Shown here piece by piece: positions 17,141 through 25,235 of a DNA stretch of 64,000 nucleotides (within the stretch, counting starts at the first letter, position 1; each line of letters opens with the position of its first letter). The notes under the pieces are model-generated. The model did not search any database, had not been told where the DNA came from, and saw nothing but the letters and a program-made list of their open reading frames with translations. Both the position numbers and the translations under genes were made by a program. Source of the DNA: Arthrobacter sp. fls2-241-R2A-200 (lineage in GTDB: Bacteria > Actinomycetota > Actinomycetes > Actinomycetales > Micrococcaceae). The DNA is taken from the NCBI RefSeq assembly GCF_030209745.1, contig NZ_JARVRJ010000011.1, positions 1 through 64,000 on the forward strand. The letters are read 5' to 3'.

Positions 17141-18448
17141 TCAGGCCGGCTTGGCGGCCAGCATGCGCTCCAAGGCGATTTTCGCGTTGTCCTGCACTGC
17201 GTCATCCACGGTGATGCGGTTGACGATGCGTCCTTGGACGAGTTCCTCGAGCACCCACGCCAGATAGCCCGGGTGGATGCGGTACATGGTGGAGCACGGG
17301 CAAATCACGGGGTCAAGGCAGAAGATGGTGTGCTGGGGATTCTCGGCGGCAAGCCGGTTCACCATGTTGATCTCGGTGCCGATGGCGAACGTGGTGGGTT
17401 CCGTGGCAGCGGCGATGGCCTTTTTGATGAAGTCGGTGGAACCGGCGGAGTCCGCAGCGTCCACGACCTCCATGGGGCACTCCGGGTGAACGATGACGTT
17501 CACGCCCGGGAAGTCCAGGCGGGCCTTCTCGATTTGGCTGACGTTGAAGCGCTTGTGGACCGAGCAGAATCCATGCCACAGGATGACTCTTGAATCCAGC
17601 AATGCCTGCTCATCATTGCCGCCCAGTTCTTTTCGCGGATTCCACATGGGCATCTGCTCAAGGGGCACACCGAGGGCTTTGGCGGTGTTGCGCCCCAAGT
17701 GCTGGTCCGGGAAGAACAGGACCCTCTGACCGCGTTCGAACGCCCATTCCAGGACCACTTTGGCATTGGAGGAGGTGCAGACGATACCGCCGTTCCGGCC
17801 ACAGAAAGCTTTGAGTGCGGCAGAAGAGTTCATGTAGGTGACCGGTATGACAGGTACGCGGCCTTGGTCATCGGTTTCCGTCCCGAAGATTTCCTCGAGC
17901 TGCTCCCAGCACTCCTCCACGGAATCTTCATCAGCCATGTCCGCCATGGAGCATCCGGCTGCGAGGTTGGGCAGGATGACGGCCTGCTCCGGGGTGGAGA
18001 GGATATCGGCGGTCTCTGCCATGAAGTGGACACCGCAGAAAATGATGGCTTCAGCGTCCGGCTTGGTGAGTGCGGCGTTGGCCAACTGGAAGGAGTCACC
18101 CACGAAGTCCGCGTACTGGATGACTTCATCGCGTTGGTAGAAGTGCCCCAGGATCACCGCGCGATCGCCGAGCTTGGCTTTCGCGGCACGGATACGGGCG
18201 TCGAGTTCGGCGTCGCTGGCCTGTTTGTATTCGTCCGGCAACTGGCCTTGCCGCGGCGTGGCGGCCGGTGCGGTGTCGCTGCTGGATGCCCCAGGACCGT
18301 AGGCAGGAGCACCCGCGAGCGCTTCGGCGAGGTCGTATTCCCAAGGTCCCTTCGCCAACGCCGGGCTGCAGGTGGCGCCTGCGCGGGAGAGTCCGTTCTC
18401 TGCTTCTTCGCGAGTGATCAACTGGACGGCAGTGTTGACGCTGCTCAT
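17141..18448 (-). CDS. nadA: Quinolinate synthase
   Basis: 435 aa, the longer actinobacterial form with a roughly 70-residue N-terminal extension. NadA condenses iminoaspartate with dihydroxyacetone phosphate on a [4Fe-4S] cluster. The three expected cluster cysteines can be seen: IIFCGVHFMAET, LWHGFCSVHKRF, and LDPVICPCSTMYRIHP. AVILGHFYQRDEV opens the core. Its ATG overlaps the nrtR stop by 4 nt (ATGA), and AGGAGCAC provides the ribosome-binding site, so regulator and first enzyme are translationally coupled. Confidence 0.97.
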   Translation of the reverse strand: MSSVNTAVQLITREEAENGLSRAGATCSPALAKGPWEYDLAEALAGAPAYGPGASSSDTAPAATPRQGQLPDEYKQASDAELDARIRAAKAKLGDRAVILGHFYQRDEVIQYADFVGDSFQLANAALTKPDAEAIIFCGVHFMAETADILSTPEQAVILPNLAAGCSMADMADEDSVEECWEQLEEIFGTETDDQGRVPVIPVTYMNSSAALKAFCGRNGGIVCTSSNAKVVLEWAFERGQRVLFFPDQHLGRNTAKALGVPLEQMPMWNPRKELGGNDEQALLDSRVILWHGFCSVHKRFNVSQIEKARLDFPGVNVIVHPECPMEVVDAADSAGSTDFIKKAIAAATEPTTFAIGTEINMVNRLAAENPQHTIFCLDPVICPCSTMYRIHPGYLAWVLEELVQGRIVNRITVDDAVQDNAKIALERMLAAKPA

Positions 18449-19155
18449 GATGTGCTCCTGTTATCTGGCCCGAGGCCGGGTGTTCCGGTAAAGCGGTAGA
18501 GGCGTGGTGGGCGGTGTTTCCCGCCTTGGAGGTACTGGCCGGTTTCTTCGATTTCCGGCGTGGCCTTGATGTGGCGTCGGAAATTAGCGGGATCCAATTG
18601 CCGGTCCAGGACGGCTTCGTAGACTTCCCGCACTTGGGCCAAGGTGAAGAATTCACCCAGAAGGTGGTAGGCGATCGATCCGTAGGCCATCTTGTTGCGG
18701 AGCCGCCACAGTGCGTAGTCCACGATTTCCTTGTGGTCGAAGGCCAACTCCCCCAAGCGGTCGGCCCGGAACCAGCGCACGTTCTCCGATTCGTCAGCGA
18801 GGGCGGCTTCTGTCGGTTGGACCAGAGCCCAATAGACGATGGAGACCACACGCTGGCTGGGAGAGCGGTGGAGGCCGCCGAATGCGTACAGCTGCTCAAG
18901 GTAGTGCGGAATGAGGCCGGTGGTCTCACGGAGGTTGCGTGAAGCTGCGTCCTGGAGGGATTCGTCGTGAGACAGCGGCCCACCTGGCAGGGCCCACATG
19001 TCCTTGAACGGCTCGCGAATCCTCCGGACCAGCGGCAACCAGAGGGTGGGACGGCCCGATTTTTCGCTTGGCCGAAGAGCGAAAATGACGGTTGAAATAG
19101 CCAACGACGGCGGTGCCAGCCGCCGTTCGGCGACGTTCGCTGAGATGGGACTCAT
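18445..19155 (-). CDS. nrtR: NrtR-type Nudix transcriptional regulator of NAD biosynthesis
   Basis: 236 aa. An N-terminal Nudix-like domain (STVIFALRPSEK to about residue 150) is followed by a winged helix (LAYHLLGEF-like region to FRRHIKATPEIEETGQ), the NrtR layout. NrtR represses NAD genes and is released by ADP-ribose or related metabolites. The Nudix box reads GGPLSHDESLQDAASRN then LRETTGL; compared with GX5EX7REUXEEXGU the second glutamate is Asn and the EE pair is ET, so hydrolase activity is probably lost. The ATG at 19155 has GAGGT 7 nt upstream. It heads the nad operon behind an inverted repeat at 19236-19264. Confidence 0.92.
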   Translation of the reverse strand: MSPISANVAERRLAPPSLAISTVIFALRPSEKSGRPTLWLPLVRRIREPFKDMWALPGGPLSHDESLQDAASRNLRETTGLIPHYLEQLYAFGGLHRSPSQRVVSIVYWALVQPTEAALADESENVRWFRADRLGELAFDHKEIVDYALWRLRNKMAYGSIAYHLLGEFFTLAQVREVYEAVLDRQLDPANFRRHIKATPEIEETGQYLQGGKHRPPRLYRFTGTPGLGPDNRSTS

Positions 19156-19235
19156 GGCACGCACCTCGCTTCGACGCCAGCCCGTCCCGCCGGAGTCTCG
19201 GTGCTACCCCGGAGGAATACATTGGATGATCAGAA

Positions 19236-19264
19236 TTAGTTAAAGTCATGTTGACTAGAACTAA
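19236..19264. promoter_or_regulatory. Probable NrtR operator
   Basis: TTAGTTAAAGTCA (19236-19248) and TGACTAGAACTAA (19252-19264) form a 13-bp inverted repeat with two mismatches and a 3-nt spacer. It lies 81 nt upstream of nrtR, inside its only upstream region. Size, symmetry and position fit an autoregulatory NrtR site; matching to the published consensus was not possible here. Confidence 0.7.
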
Positions 19265-19302
19265 TGGTACGTCCGTGGCAACGTTGAACCAAATGCCCTG
19301 CG

Positions 19303-19776
19303 TCACATTTGCTCGGCTGCCGCCTCCATGAGGGGCAGCGTGCGCCCTTGGATATGGCTGTTCAGCGCGATGACCGACGAGCAACGGACCACGGACTTGG
19401 TGGCAATCATGGCGTCAAGCACCCGCTGCATGTCAGGGTTGGAGCGCGCGGCGATCCGCACCATGAGGTCTGAATTGCCCGTCACCGTGTGCACTTCGGT
19501 GATCTCGGGGATGGCACTCAAGCTCTGGATAACGGCGTCGTGGCCAATCTCCTGGGTGATGGTGACGGAACAGAAGGCCACCACGGGGAAGCCGAAGTTC
19601 GCCGGATCCGGCTGCGGGACCCACGATCCAATGACGCCGCTTTCCATCATGCGGTCGATCCGGGACTGCACAGTGGCACGGGCGACGCGGAGCACCCTGG
19701 AGGCTTCAAGCACGGAGGATCGGGGCGAATCCGTGAAGAACCGTACAATTTTTGCATCAAGCGCATCGACCATCAT
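19303..19776 (-). CDS. Lrp/AsnC family transcriptional regulator
   Basis: 157 aa from the ATG at 19776 (a GTG at 19812 would add 12 residues; GGGA 6 nt upstream favours 19776). DALDAKIVRFFTDSPR leads into the HTH (VLEASRVLRVARATVQSRIDRM). The RAM ligand-binding domain follows, with EITEVHTVTGNSDLMVRI as its conserved core. It is divergent from an amino-acid permease, and a 2-oxoacid dehydrogenase operon lies beyond that. BkdR-type Lrp proteins control branched-chain amino-acid catabolism, so regulation of these neighbours by an amino acid is a fair inference. A TAAGAT at 19836-19841 (minus) is a possible -10 element. Confidence 0.9.
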   Translation of the reverse strand: MMVDALDAKIVRFFTDSPRSSVLEASRVLRVARATVQSRIDRMMESGVIGSWVPQPDPANFGFPVVAFCSVTITQEIGHDAVIQSLSAIPEITEVHTVTGNSDLMVRIAARSNPDMQRVLDAMIATKSVVRCSSVIALNSHIQGRTLPLMEAAAEQM

Positions 19777-19976
19777 CAAAGTTCCCATCGCCCAAGGGTT
19801 GTCACCTGTCACATCGGCACCGTGAGAAGTGATGTATCTTACAATCTGCGAGAATTATTCCACGGTCCTGCCTGCGGCGTCGACGCACGGTTGATCCGCT
19901 CGCATCCCAGATAGCTTGTCCAGCTCACGAGGCTGCCAGGCTCAACCCCCATGTAATCCATAGAAGGTAGACACGT

Positions 19977-21359
19977 ATGACAACGAAGTCCATGGCGGCT
20001 CCTGCCCAAACATCCGGCCTCGGCCACTCCCTGAAGCCGCGCCAGCTGACCATGATGGGATTGGGCAGTGCCATTGGCGCGGGCTTGTTCCTCGGCTCAG
20101 GCGCCGGTGTCCAAGCCGCCGGCCCGGCCGTACTGGTTTCATACCTCGTGGCCGGAACCCTGATTATCCTGGTCATGTGGGCGCTCGGCGAGATGGCTGC
20201 CGCCAATCCCAATAGCGGCGCCTTCTCCGTTTACGCTGAAAAGGCCCTGGGCAAGACAGCCGGAGGGACCGTCGGTTGGCTCTGGTGGCTGCAACTGGTG
20301 GTGGTGATCGCCGCAGAAGCTCTTGGCGCCGCAGGGCTGCTCTTCTCGGTGTGGCCCGTCGTCCCGGTCTGGATCCTCGCACTGGTCTTCATGGTGGCCT
20401 TCACGGGAATCAACCTCGTTGGTGTCCGCAATTTTGGCGAGTTCGAGTTTTGGTTCGCCATCTTGAAGGTAGCGGCAATCGTCATTTTCCTGCTCATCGG
20501 GGCAGCACTGTTGTTCGGCTGGCTCCCTAACGTCGCGTCCCCCGGGTTCTCGGCGTTCGGGACTTTCGCTCCGCACGGCATGAGCGGCATAGCGAACGCC
20601 TTGTTTGTGGTGATCTTCGCCTTCGGCGGCACGGAAATCGTCAGCGTGGCCGCTGCCGAAACCGAGAATCCGGCCCACAGCGTCGGCAAGGCGATCCGCA
20701 CCGTGGTGTGGCGCATCCTGGTCTTCTACATCGGTTCCGTGTTCGTCATCGCAGCTGTCCTCCCCATGGGATCTGCCGGGCTGAAGTCCCCTTTCGCAGG
20801 AGTCCTCGACCTTGCAGGAATTCCCGGAGCCGGGACAGCCATCACCCTGGTGGCCGTGGTGGCGCTGTTGTCGGCCCTGAACGCCAACCTTTACGGGGCG
20901 TCGCGGATGATCTTTTCGTTGTCCGAGCGAGGCGAAGCACCCCGGATGCTGTCCGCGGTGAACAGCAACAAGGTGCCAGTGGCCGCCGTCGGCATTTCCG
21001 TGGCGTTCGGCTTCATCGCGACCGTCCTGGAACTGATCTTCCCCGAGCACGTCCTGCCTGCACTGCTGAACCTGGTGGGCTCCACCTGCTTGATGGTTTG
21101 GGGAACCGCCCTGGTTTCCCAGTTCATCCTGCGCCGAAGGGCTGATCGCGATGGAACGGAGCTGCCCTTGCGCATGAAGGGATTCCCGTTCCTGACCATC
21201 CTCGGCTTGGCGCTCTTGGTACTCATCCTTGCCGTTGGCTTCGCTAACCCTGAGAGCGCAGCCCAGTTGCTCGGCACGGTGGCGCTGATCCTGGTGATTG
21301 CCGCGGGTTGCTTCTTCAACGCACGAGCCAAGTTCGGAAAGACACAGGAAGTCCGCTAA
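19977..21359 (+). CDS. Amino acid permease (APC superfamily)
   Basis: 460 aa with about 12 membrane helices. LKPRQLTMMGLGSAIGAGLFLGSGAGVQAAGPAV is the consensus start of the AAT (amino-acid/GABA-type) permeases, where GSAIGAGLF binds the amino-acid backbone. FNAR-type C-terminus ends shortly after the last helix. GAAGG lies 9-13 nt before the ATG. It is divergent from the Lrp gene and precedes the E1 alpha gene after a terminator, suggesting uptake of an amino acid whose keto acid feeds the dehydrogenase. The specific substrate cannot be read from sequence. Confidence 0.9.
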   Translation: MTTKSMAAPAQTSGLGHSLKPRQLTMMGLGSAIGAGLFLGSGAGVQAAGPAVLVSYLVAGTLIILVMWALGEMAAANPNSGAFSVYAEKALGKTAGGTVGWLWWLQLVVVIAAEALGAAGLLFSVWPVVPVWILALVFMVAFTGINLVGVRNFGEFEFWFAILKVAAIVIFLLIGAALLFGWLPNVASPGFSAFGTFAPHGMSGIANALFVVIFAFGGTEIVSVAAAETENPAHSVGKAIRTVVWRILVFYIGSVFVIAAVLPMGSAGLKSPFAGVLDLAGIPGAGTAITLVAVVALLSALNANLYGASRMIFSLSERGEAPRMLSAVNSNKVPVAAVGISVAFGFIATVLELIFPEHVLPALLNLVGSTCLMVWGTALVSQFILRRRADRDGTELPLRMKGFPFLTILGLALLVLILAVGFANPESAAQLLGTVALILVIAAGCFFNARAKFGKTQEVR

Positions 21360-21378
21360 CTACTTGCCTAACGCATTG

Positions 21379-21416
21379 ACGAAGCCCTGCACAGTTTGTA
21401 CCGTGCAGGGCTTCGT
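21379..21416 (+). terminator. Intrinsic terminator after the amino acid permease
   Basis: A 14-bp stem, ACGAAGCCCTGCAC with GTGCAGGGCTTCGT, a 10-nt loop and a T-rich tail, 19 nt after the permease stop. It separates the permease from the dehydrogenase operon. Confidence 0.85.
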
Positions 21417-21497
21417 TCGTTCCTCAACATGGACAAAATGCTGTACTCAAACTGAGCTTATTGCGCAGGCACGATCCCGGTGACTAGGGTCACACCC

Positions 21498-22544
21498 ATG
21501 ACTACCCATCCCGTGCTGTCCGGCGGCGACGTCGCGCCGGCCCCGCTCACGCACGAACAGCTCCGTGAGCTTTACGCCCTCATGTCAGCGGTACGCCGGC
21601 TGGATACCGCCGCTGTCGCTTGGCAACGCCAAGGCATCATCCCCGGCTACGCTCCGGAGCTCGGCCAGGAAGCTGCCCAGGTGGGCAGCGGCTATGCCGT
21701 GGACCGGACACGCGACTTCGTTTTTCCCACCTACCGCGAGATGGGGGTGGCCAAGGCGATGGGACTGGACATGGTGGGCTACATGTCCACTCACAAAGCC
21801 ACCTGGCACGGGGGTATGTACAACCCGCTGGAGTCGCGCTTCGCACCGATCCAGGCCGTGGTGGCCGGTTCGGTCCTGCACGCCGTCGGCTGGGCCCATG
21901 GCCAGACCCTCGGCGGACACACGGACAGCGGCGTTGCCGTGACGTACTTCGGCGACGGCGCTTCATCACAGGGCGATGTCCATGAAGCCATGAACTTTGC
22001 AGCGGTCATGAAAGCCCCAGTGGTCTTCTTCGTCCAGAACAACGGCTGGGCAATATCCGTCCCCACAGAACGGCAGGTTGCCGGGGGCTCCGTTGCTGCC
22101 CGGGCAGCCGGGTATGGCATCCCGTCCCTTCAGGTGGACGGCAACGACGTCGTTGCTGTTTACCAAGCGACGCAGTCAGCTTTGGCACATTGCCGCTCCG
22201 GCAATGGCCCAGTGGTCATCGAAGCCATGACGTACCGCCGCGGTCCGCACTCAACAGCCGATGATCCCGGCCGTTACCGCACTCTTGAGGAGGAGCGGCT
22301 GGCTGCGGGCGAGGACCCGCTGGAACGCTTCAAGCAGCGACTGCTTGCCGAAGGCGTGGCGGATGAAGCCTTCTTTGCCGAGGCGCAGCGCGCAGCCGAA
22401 GAAGAGGCTGAAGCGATCCGGACCGGCATCGAAGAGCTGGGGCCCCGGCCCGGCGCCGAGATGTTCAGCATGGTTTTCCAAGAGCCAACACCCGACCTCC
22501 AATCCCAGGCCACTGCGTGGCGCGAGGAGTCAGAACATGTCTGA
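21498..22544 (+). CDS. 2-oxoacid dehydrogenase E1 component, alpha subunit (branched-chain type)
   Basis: 348 aa. Thiamine-diphosphate-binding elements are visible: VTYFGDGASSQGDVHEAMNFAA (GDG...N motif) and FVQNNGWAISVPT. The phosphorylation-loop-like EAMTYRRGPHSTADDPGRYR resembles branched-chain 2-oxoacid dehydrogenase more than pyruvate dehydrogenase. The ATG at 21498 has AGGGT 7 nt upstream. The stop lies 8 nt inside the E1 beta gene, so the pair is coupled. It probably decarboxylates a branched-chain or related 2-oxoacid and transfers the acyl group to a lipoyl domain. Confidence 0.92.
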   Translation: MTTHPVLSGGDVAPAPLTHEQLRELYALMSAVRRLDTAAVAWQRQGIIPGYAPELGQEAAQVGSGYAVDRTRDFVFPTYREMGVAKAMGLDMVGYMSTHKATWHGGMYNPLESRFAPIQAVVAGSVLHAVGWAHGQTLGGHTDSGVAVTYFGDGASSQGDVHEAMNFAAVMKAPVVFFVQNNGWAISVPTERQVAGGSVAARAAGYGIPSLQVDGNDVVAVYQATQSALAHCRSGNGPVVIEAMTYRRGPHSTADDPGRYRTLEEERLAAGEDPLERFKQRLLAEGVADEAFFAEAQRAAEEEAEAIRTGIEELGPRPGAEMFSMVFQEPTPDLQSQATAWREESEHV

Positions 22545-23568
22545 GACCACCATGACACCCGTGCAGGATGCTGAAGCACCGGCACCGAATGTAGTCACCA
22601 TGTCCATGCAGCAAGCCCTCAACCTTGCCTTGGACGAGGTTTTGGGAGAAAACCCAAAAGCCGTGATCTTCGGTGAGGACTGCGGCCGTTTGGGCGGCGT
22701 TTTCCGGATCACGGACGGACTCCAGGCAAAACATGGTGAGGACCGTGTCTTTGACACCCCGCTGGCAGAGTCCGGCATCCTCGGCATGTCGGTGGGCTTG
22801 GCAATGGCGGGCTTCCACCCGATTCCCGAAGTGCAGTTCGACGGTTTCGCCTACCCGGCAATCAACCAAATCGTGTGCCAGATCGGACGGATGAACTACC
22901 GCAGCCGCGGCACGCTGCCCATGCCAATTACGTTGCGCGTTCCCAGCTTCGGCGGGATCCGGGCTCCCGAGCACCACGGCGAAAGCCTGGAGGCACTGTT
23001 CGCCCATGTCCCCGGACTCAAAGTCGTCTCACCGTCCACTCCGAACGATGCCTATCACCTGCTCAAGTACGCCGCCGGCCGCCCGGACCCTGTGATCTTC
23101 ATGGAACCAAAGTCCCGTTACTGGCAGAAAGGTCCTGTGGAGTTCGCTGCTGGAAACCCTACAGGCGCACGGGTGGCCAAGGAGGGCCGCCACCTGACAT
23201 TGGTGGCGTGGGGTGCGATGGTCTCCCGCTGCCTGCAGGTTGCCGAACTCGCCGCAGAGGACGGGATCGACGTCGAAGTCCTGGACCTTCGCTGGCTAAA
23301 GCCCATCGACGCCGAAGCACTGGCACGCTCTGTCGGGAAGACGCGGCGCGCCGTCGTCGTTCATGAAGCACCGCTCACCTCCGGACTCGGCGCCGAGGTG
23401 GCCCAGCTCATCACGCAGAGCTGCTTCGACACGCTCAAGGCCCCGGTGGAGCGAGTGACCGGCTTCGACGTTCCCTACCCGTCCGGGGACCTGGAGGACG
23501 AATACATTCCGAACATCGACCGCATCCTTTTTGGGATCCAACGCGTACTGGAGTACCGCCGTGACTGA
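22537..23568 (+). CDS. 2-oxoacid dehydrogenase E1 component, beta subunit
   Basis: 343 aa. Family segments include FGEDCGRLGGVFRITDGLQ, DTPLAESGILGMSVGLAMAG, QFDGFAYPAINQIVCQ and PEHHGESLEALFAHVPGLKVVSPS. The C-terminal domain begins about residue 215. GCGAGGAGT (22523-22531) is the ribosome-binding site. It overlaps E1 alpha by 8 nt and the lipoyl-domain gene by 8 nt, showing a tightly coupled operon. With E1 alpha it should form the usual alpha2-beta2 tetramer. Confidence 0.93.
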   Translation: MSETTMTPVQDAEAPAPNVVTMSMQQALNLALDEVLGENPKAVIFGEDCGRLGGVFRITDGLQAKHGEDRVFDTPLAESGILGMSVGLAMAGFHPIPEVQFDGFAYPAINQIVCQIGRMNYRSRGTLPMPITLRVPSFGGIRAPEHHGESLEALFAHVPGLKVVSPSTPNDAYHLLKYAAGRPDPVIFMEPKSRYWQKGPVEFAAGNPTGARVAKEGRHLTLVAWGAMVSRCLQVAELAAEDGIDVEVLDLRWLKPIDAEALARSVGKTRRAVVVHEAPLTSGLGAEVAQLITQSCFDTLKAPVERVTGFDVPYPSGDLEDEYIPNIDRILFGIQRVLEYRRD

Positions 23569-23890
23569 ACTTACCTTTCCGTTGCCCGATCTTGGTGAAG
23601 GCCTCATCGAGGCAACCGTGCTCGAATGGCTGGTGGAACCCGGCCAGCAGGTGGAGCGCAACCAGGCAATCGTGGAACTCGAAACCAGCAAGTCCGCCCT
23701 CGAACTGCCAAGTCCCCAGGCAGGTAAAGTGGTGCGTATTCACGGAGCGCCAGGTGACACCGTCAACGTCGGCGAACCGCTGATTGTGTTCGAGGTGCCG
23801 GACGACACCGCCGGGATCGTGGGCACTGTTCCCAAGGACGAAGCACCCAAGCGCCGGGTCCGCCTGAGCGCCGTACTCGATGAGGACTGA
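23561..23890 (+). CDS. Free-standing lipoyl-domain protein (E2-like N-terminus only)
   Basis: 109 aa. The whole protein is one biotinyl/lipoyl domain: PLPDLGEGLIEATVLEWLVEPG at the start, the lipoyl lysine in ELETSKSALELPSPQ, and VNVGEPLIVFE at the end, then a charged tail of about 30 residues. A normal E2 would continue for more than 300 residues with a subunit-binding and an acyltransferase domain; none is encoded in any frame before the hydrolase. The GTG at 23561 overlaps E1 beta by 8 nt. It presumably receives the acyl group from E1 but cannot transfer it to CoA itself. Acetoin dehydrogenase E2 (AcoC) fuses a lipoyl domain to an alpha/beta hydrolase, the same two parts found here as separate genes. 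Confidence 0.88.
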   Translation: MTELTFPLPDLGEGLIEATVLEWLVEPGQQVERNQAIVELETSKSALELPSPQAGKVVRIHGAPGDTVNVGEPLIVFEVPDDTAGIVGTVPKDEAPKRRVRLSAVLDED

Positions 23891-23894
23891 GACC

Positions 23895-24722
23895 ATGACC
23901 GGCAGGCACACCGTGGAACAGCACAGGCACACAGTGGAGGGCACCGACCCGGGACTGTTCGTTCAAATCCATGAACCTGCCAACGACGCCGGCCTCCGGC
24001 CTGTCCTCCTGATTCACGGATTTTCGTCCTCCAGCAAGTTGAACTGGCAGGACAGCGGCTGGATCACCGCCCTCCAGGAAGCCGGTCGCCGGATCATCAG
24101 TGTGGACTTGCCCGGCCACGGCCGCAGCTACTCCCCGGAAGATCTGGACTCGTATACACCCAGTCGGATCCGCGCAGACTTCCTTCAAATCGTGACCGAC
24201 GCCGGAGCCCGGCCCCTTCGCGAAGGGGACCCGGCCACCGGCGTGGACGTTATCGGCTATTCCCTCGGATCACGGCTCGCTTGGGAATTCGGCGCAACCC
24301 AGCCAGACCTGGTCCACCGGATGGTCTTGGGCGGACCCAGCACGGCCGATCCCCTGGCCGCGTTCGACCTTGCCGCCGCCCAGCGGCATTTGGCCGACGG
24401 GACGCCGATCAACGACGCCTCCACGGCCGGCCTGCTGAAGATGGCCCAACTGCTGCCCAGCAACAACCTGTTCGCCATGTTGTCCCTCATTGAGGCCATC
24501 AAGGAAGAACCTTTCGATCCGTCAGAGGCCGCGCCGCACATGCCTCTGTTGCTCGTGGCCGGGGAGAAGGACGAGCGTGCAGCGACCATGCCGGAATTGG
24601 CCGCCATCGCCGCGAAACACGGTGCCAACGTTGAAACACTCCTGATCCCGGGCCGCACGCACACCAATGTGGTCACCAGCCGCGCGTTCAAAGAGGCCGC
24701 CGTCGAGTTCCTCGGAGTCTGA
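23895..24722 (+). CDS. Alpha/beta hydrolase of the lipoyl operon
   Basis: 275 aa. The alpha/beta hydrolase fold is complete: oxyanion segment LLIHGFSSSSKLNW, DLPGHGRSYSPED, nucleophile elbow GYSLGS, acid in GEKDER and catalytic His in GRTHTN. The ATG at 23895 is 4 nt after the lipoyl gene's stop and has GAGG 8 nt upstream; an in-frame ATG at 23880 lacks a ribosome-binding site. AcoC-type E2 proteins carry such a domain after the lipoyl domain, so it may act on the acyl-lipoyl intermediate. An unrelated esterase role cannot be excluded. Confidence 0.88.
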   Translation: MTGRHTVEQHRHTVEGTDPGLFVQIHEPANDAGLRPVLLIHGFSSSSKLNWQDSGWITALQEAGRRIISVDLPGHGRSYSPEDLDSYTPSRIRADFLQIVTDAGARPLREGDPATGVDVIGYSLGSRLAWEFGATQPDLVHRMVLGGPSTADPLAAFDLAAAQRHLADGTPINDASTAGLLKMAQLLPSNNLFAMLSLIEAIKEEPFDPSEAAPHMPLLLVAGEKDERAATMPELAAIAAKHGANVETLLIPGRTHTNVVTSRAFKEAAVEFLGV

Positions 24723-24734
24723 ACCGCTGAGCCG

Positions 24735-25148
24735 CTAGCGGGCCAGCCGTTCAGCGTTGAGGCTCATGCGTTCGAGCACACTGAGGGCCATGGCGTATTC
24801 ATCGATGCCGATGCCCATGGACAAGTCCTGACGGGCCGTTTCCACCAACCACGCGGCTTCGTGGCACTTCCTCCGCCCCACGTCGCTGAGGGTCAGCCGG
24901 TCATCGATCATGGTGATCATTCCACGTCCCACCAAAGTTGCCAGCTCCCGTTCACGCAGACGAACATCGCTTCCCCAGACCGGCAGGAGGGCCTCCACCA
25001 GTTCACCGGGACGAAGGGCGCCGTCGTCGAGGATGGTGAGAGCTTGCCATTGCCGTCGACTGAGCTTGAGCCGGGCAAGGGTGCGGTCAAGCTGGGCCTC
25101 CAGGGCGGCATCGAGCCTCTTGATCCAATATCCGATGGGCTTGTCCAC
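24735..25148 (-). CDS. Small MarR-like winged-helix protein
   Basis: 137 aa from a GTG start. LDAALEAQLDRTLARLKLSRRQWQALTIL resembles the dimer helices and first HTH helix of MarR proteins, and GRGMITMIDDRLTLSDVGRR resembles the wing. The usual D-x-R-R wing is replaced by a shortened one. It is convergent with the lipoyl-operon hydrolase and divergent from the phosphoribosyltransferase with an 87-bp shared region; the regulated gene is unknown. Confidence 0.75.
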   Translation of the reverse strand: MDKPIGYWIKRLDAALEAQLDRTLARLKLSRRQWQALTILDDGALRPGELVEALLPVWGSDVRLRERELATLVGRGMITMIDDRLTLSDVGRRKCHEAAWLVETARQDLSMGIGIDEYAMALSVLERMSLNAERLAR

Positions 25149-25235
25149 TTGTTCATGCTTTCAGTGGATGGGCCAGCGGGCAAGGAGCGAACGGTAGGCT
25201 GGGGTCTGCAAACGATGGACATGGAAGTGGAGCAG

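Noticed and set aside
15835..17214. A 459-codon plus-strand frame antisense to nadB
   Set aside because: nadB has full FAD and catalytic motifs; the antisense frame has low-complexity Arg/Gly/His-rich composition and no family features.
23561..24722. A frameshifted, formerly fused lipoyl-hydrolase (AcoC-like) pseudogene
   Set aside because: Each part has its own start, the hydrolase has a ribosome-binding site, both are intact and the gap is 4 nt; two functional genes are more likely than a broken one.
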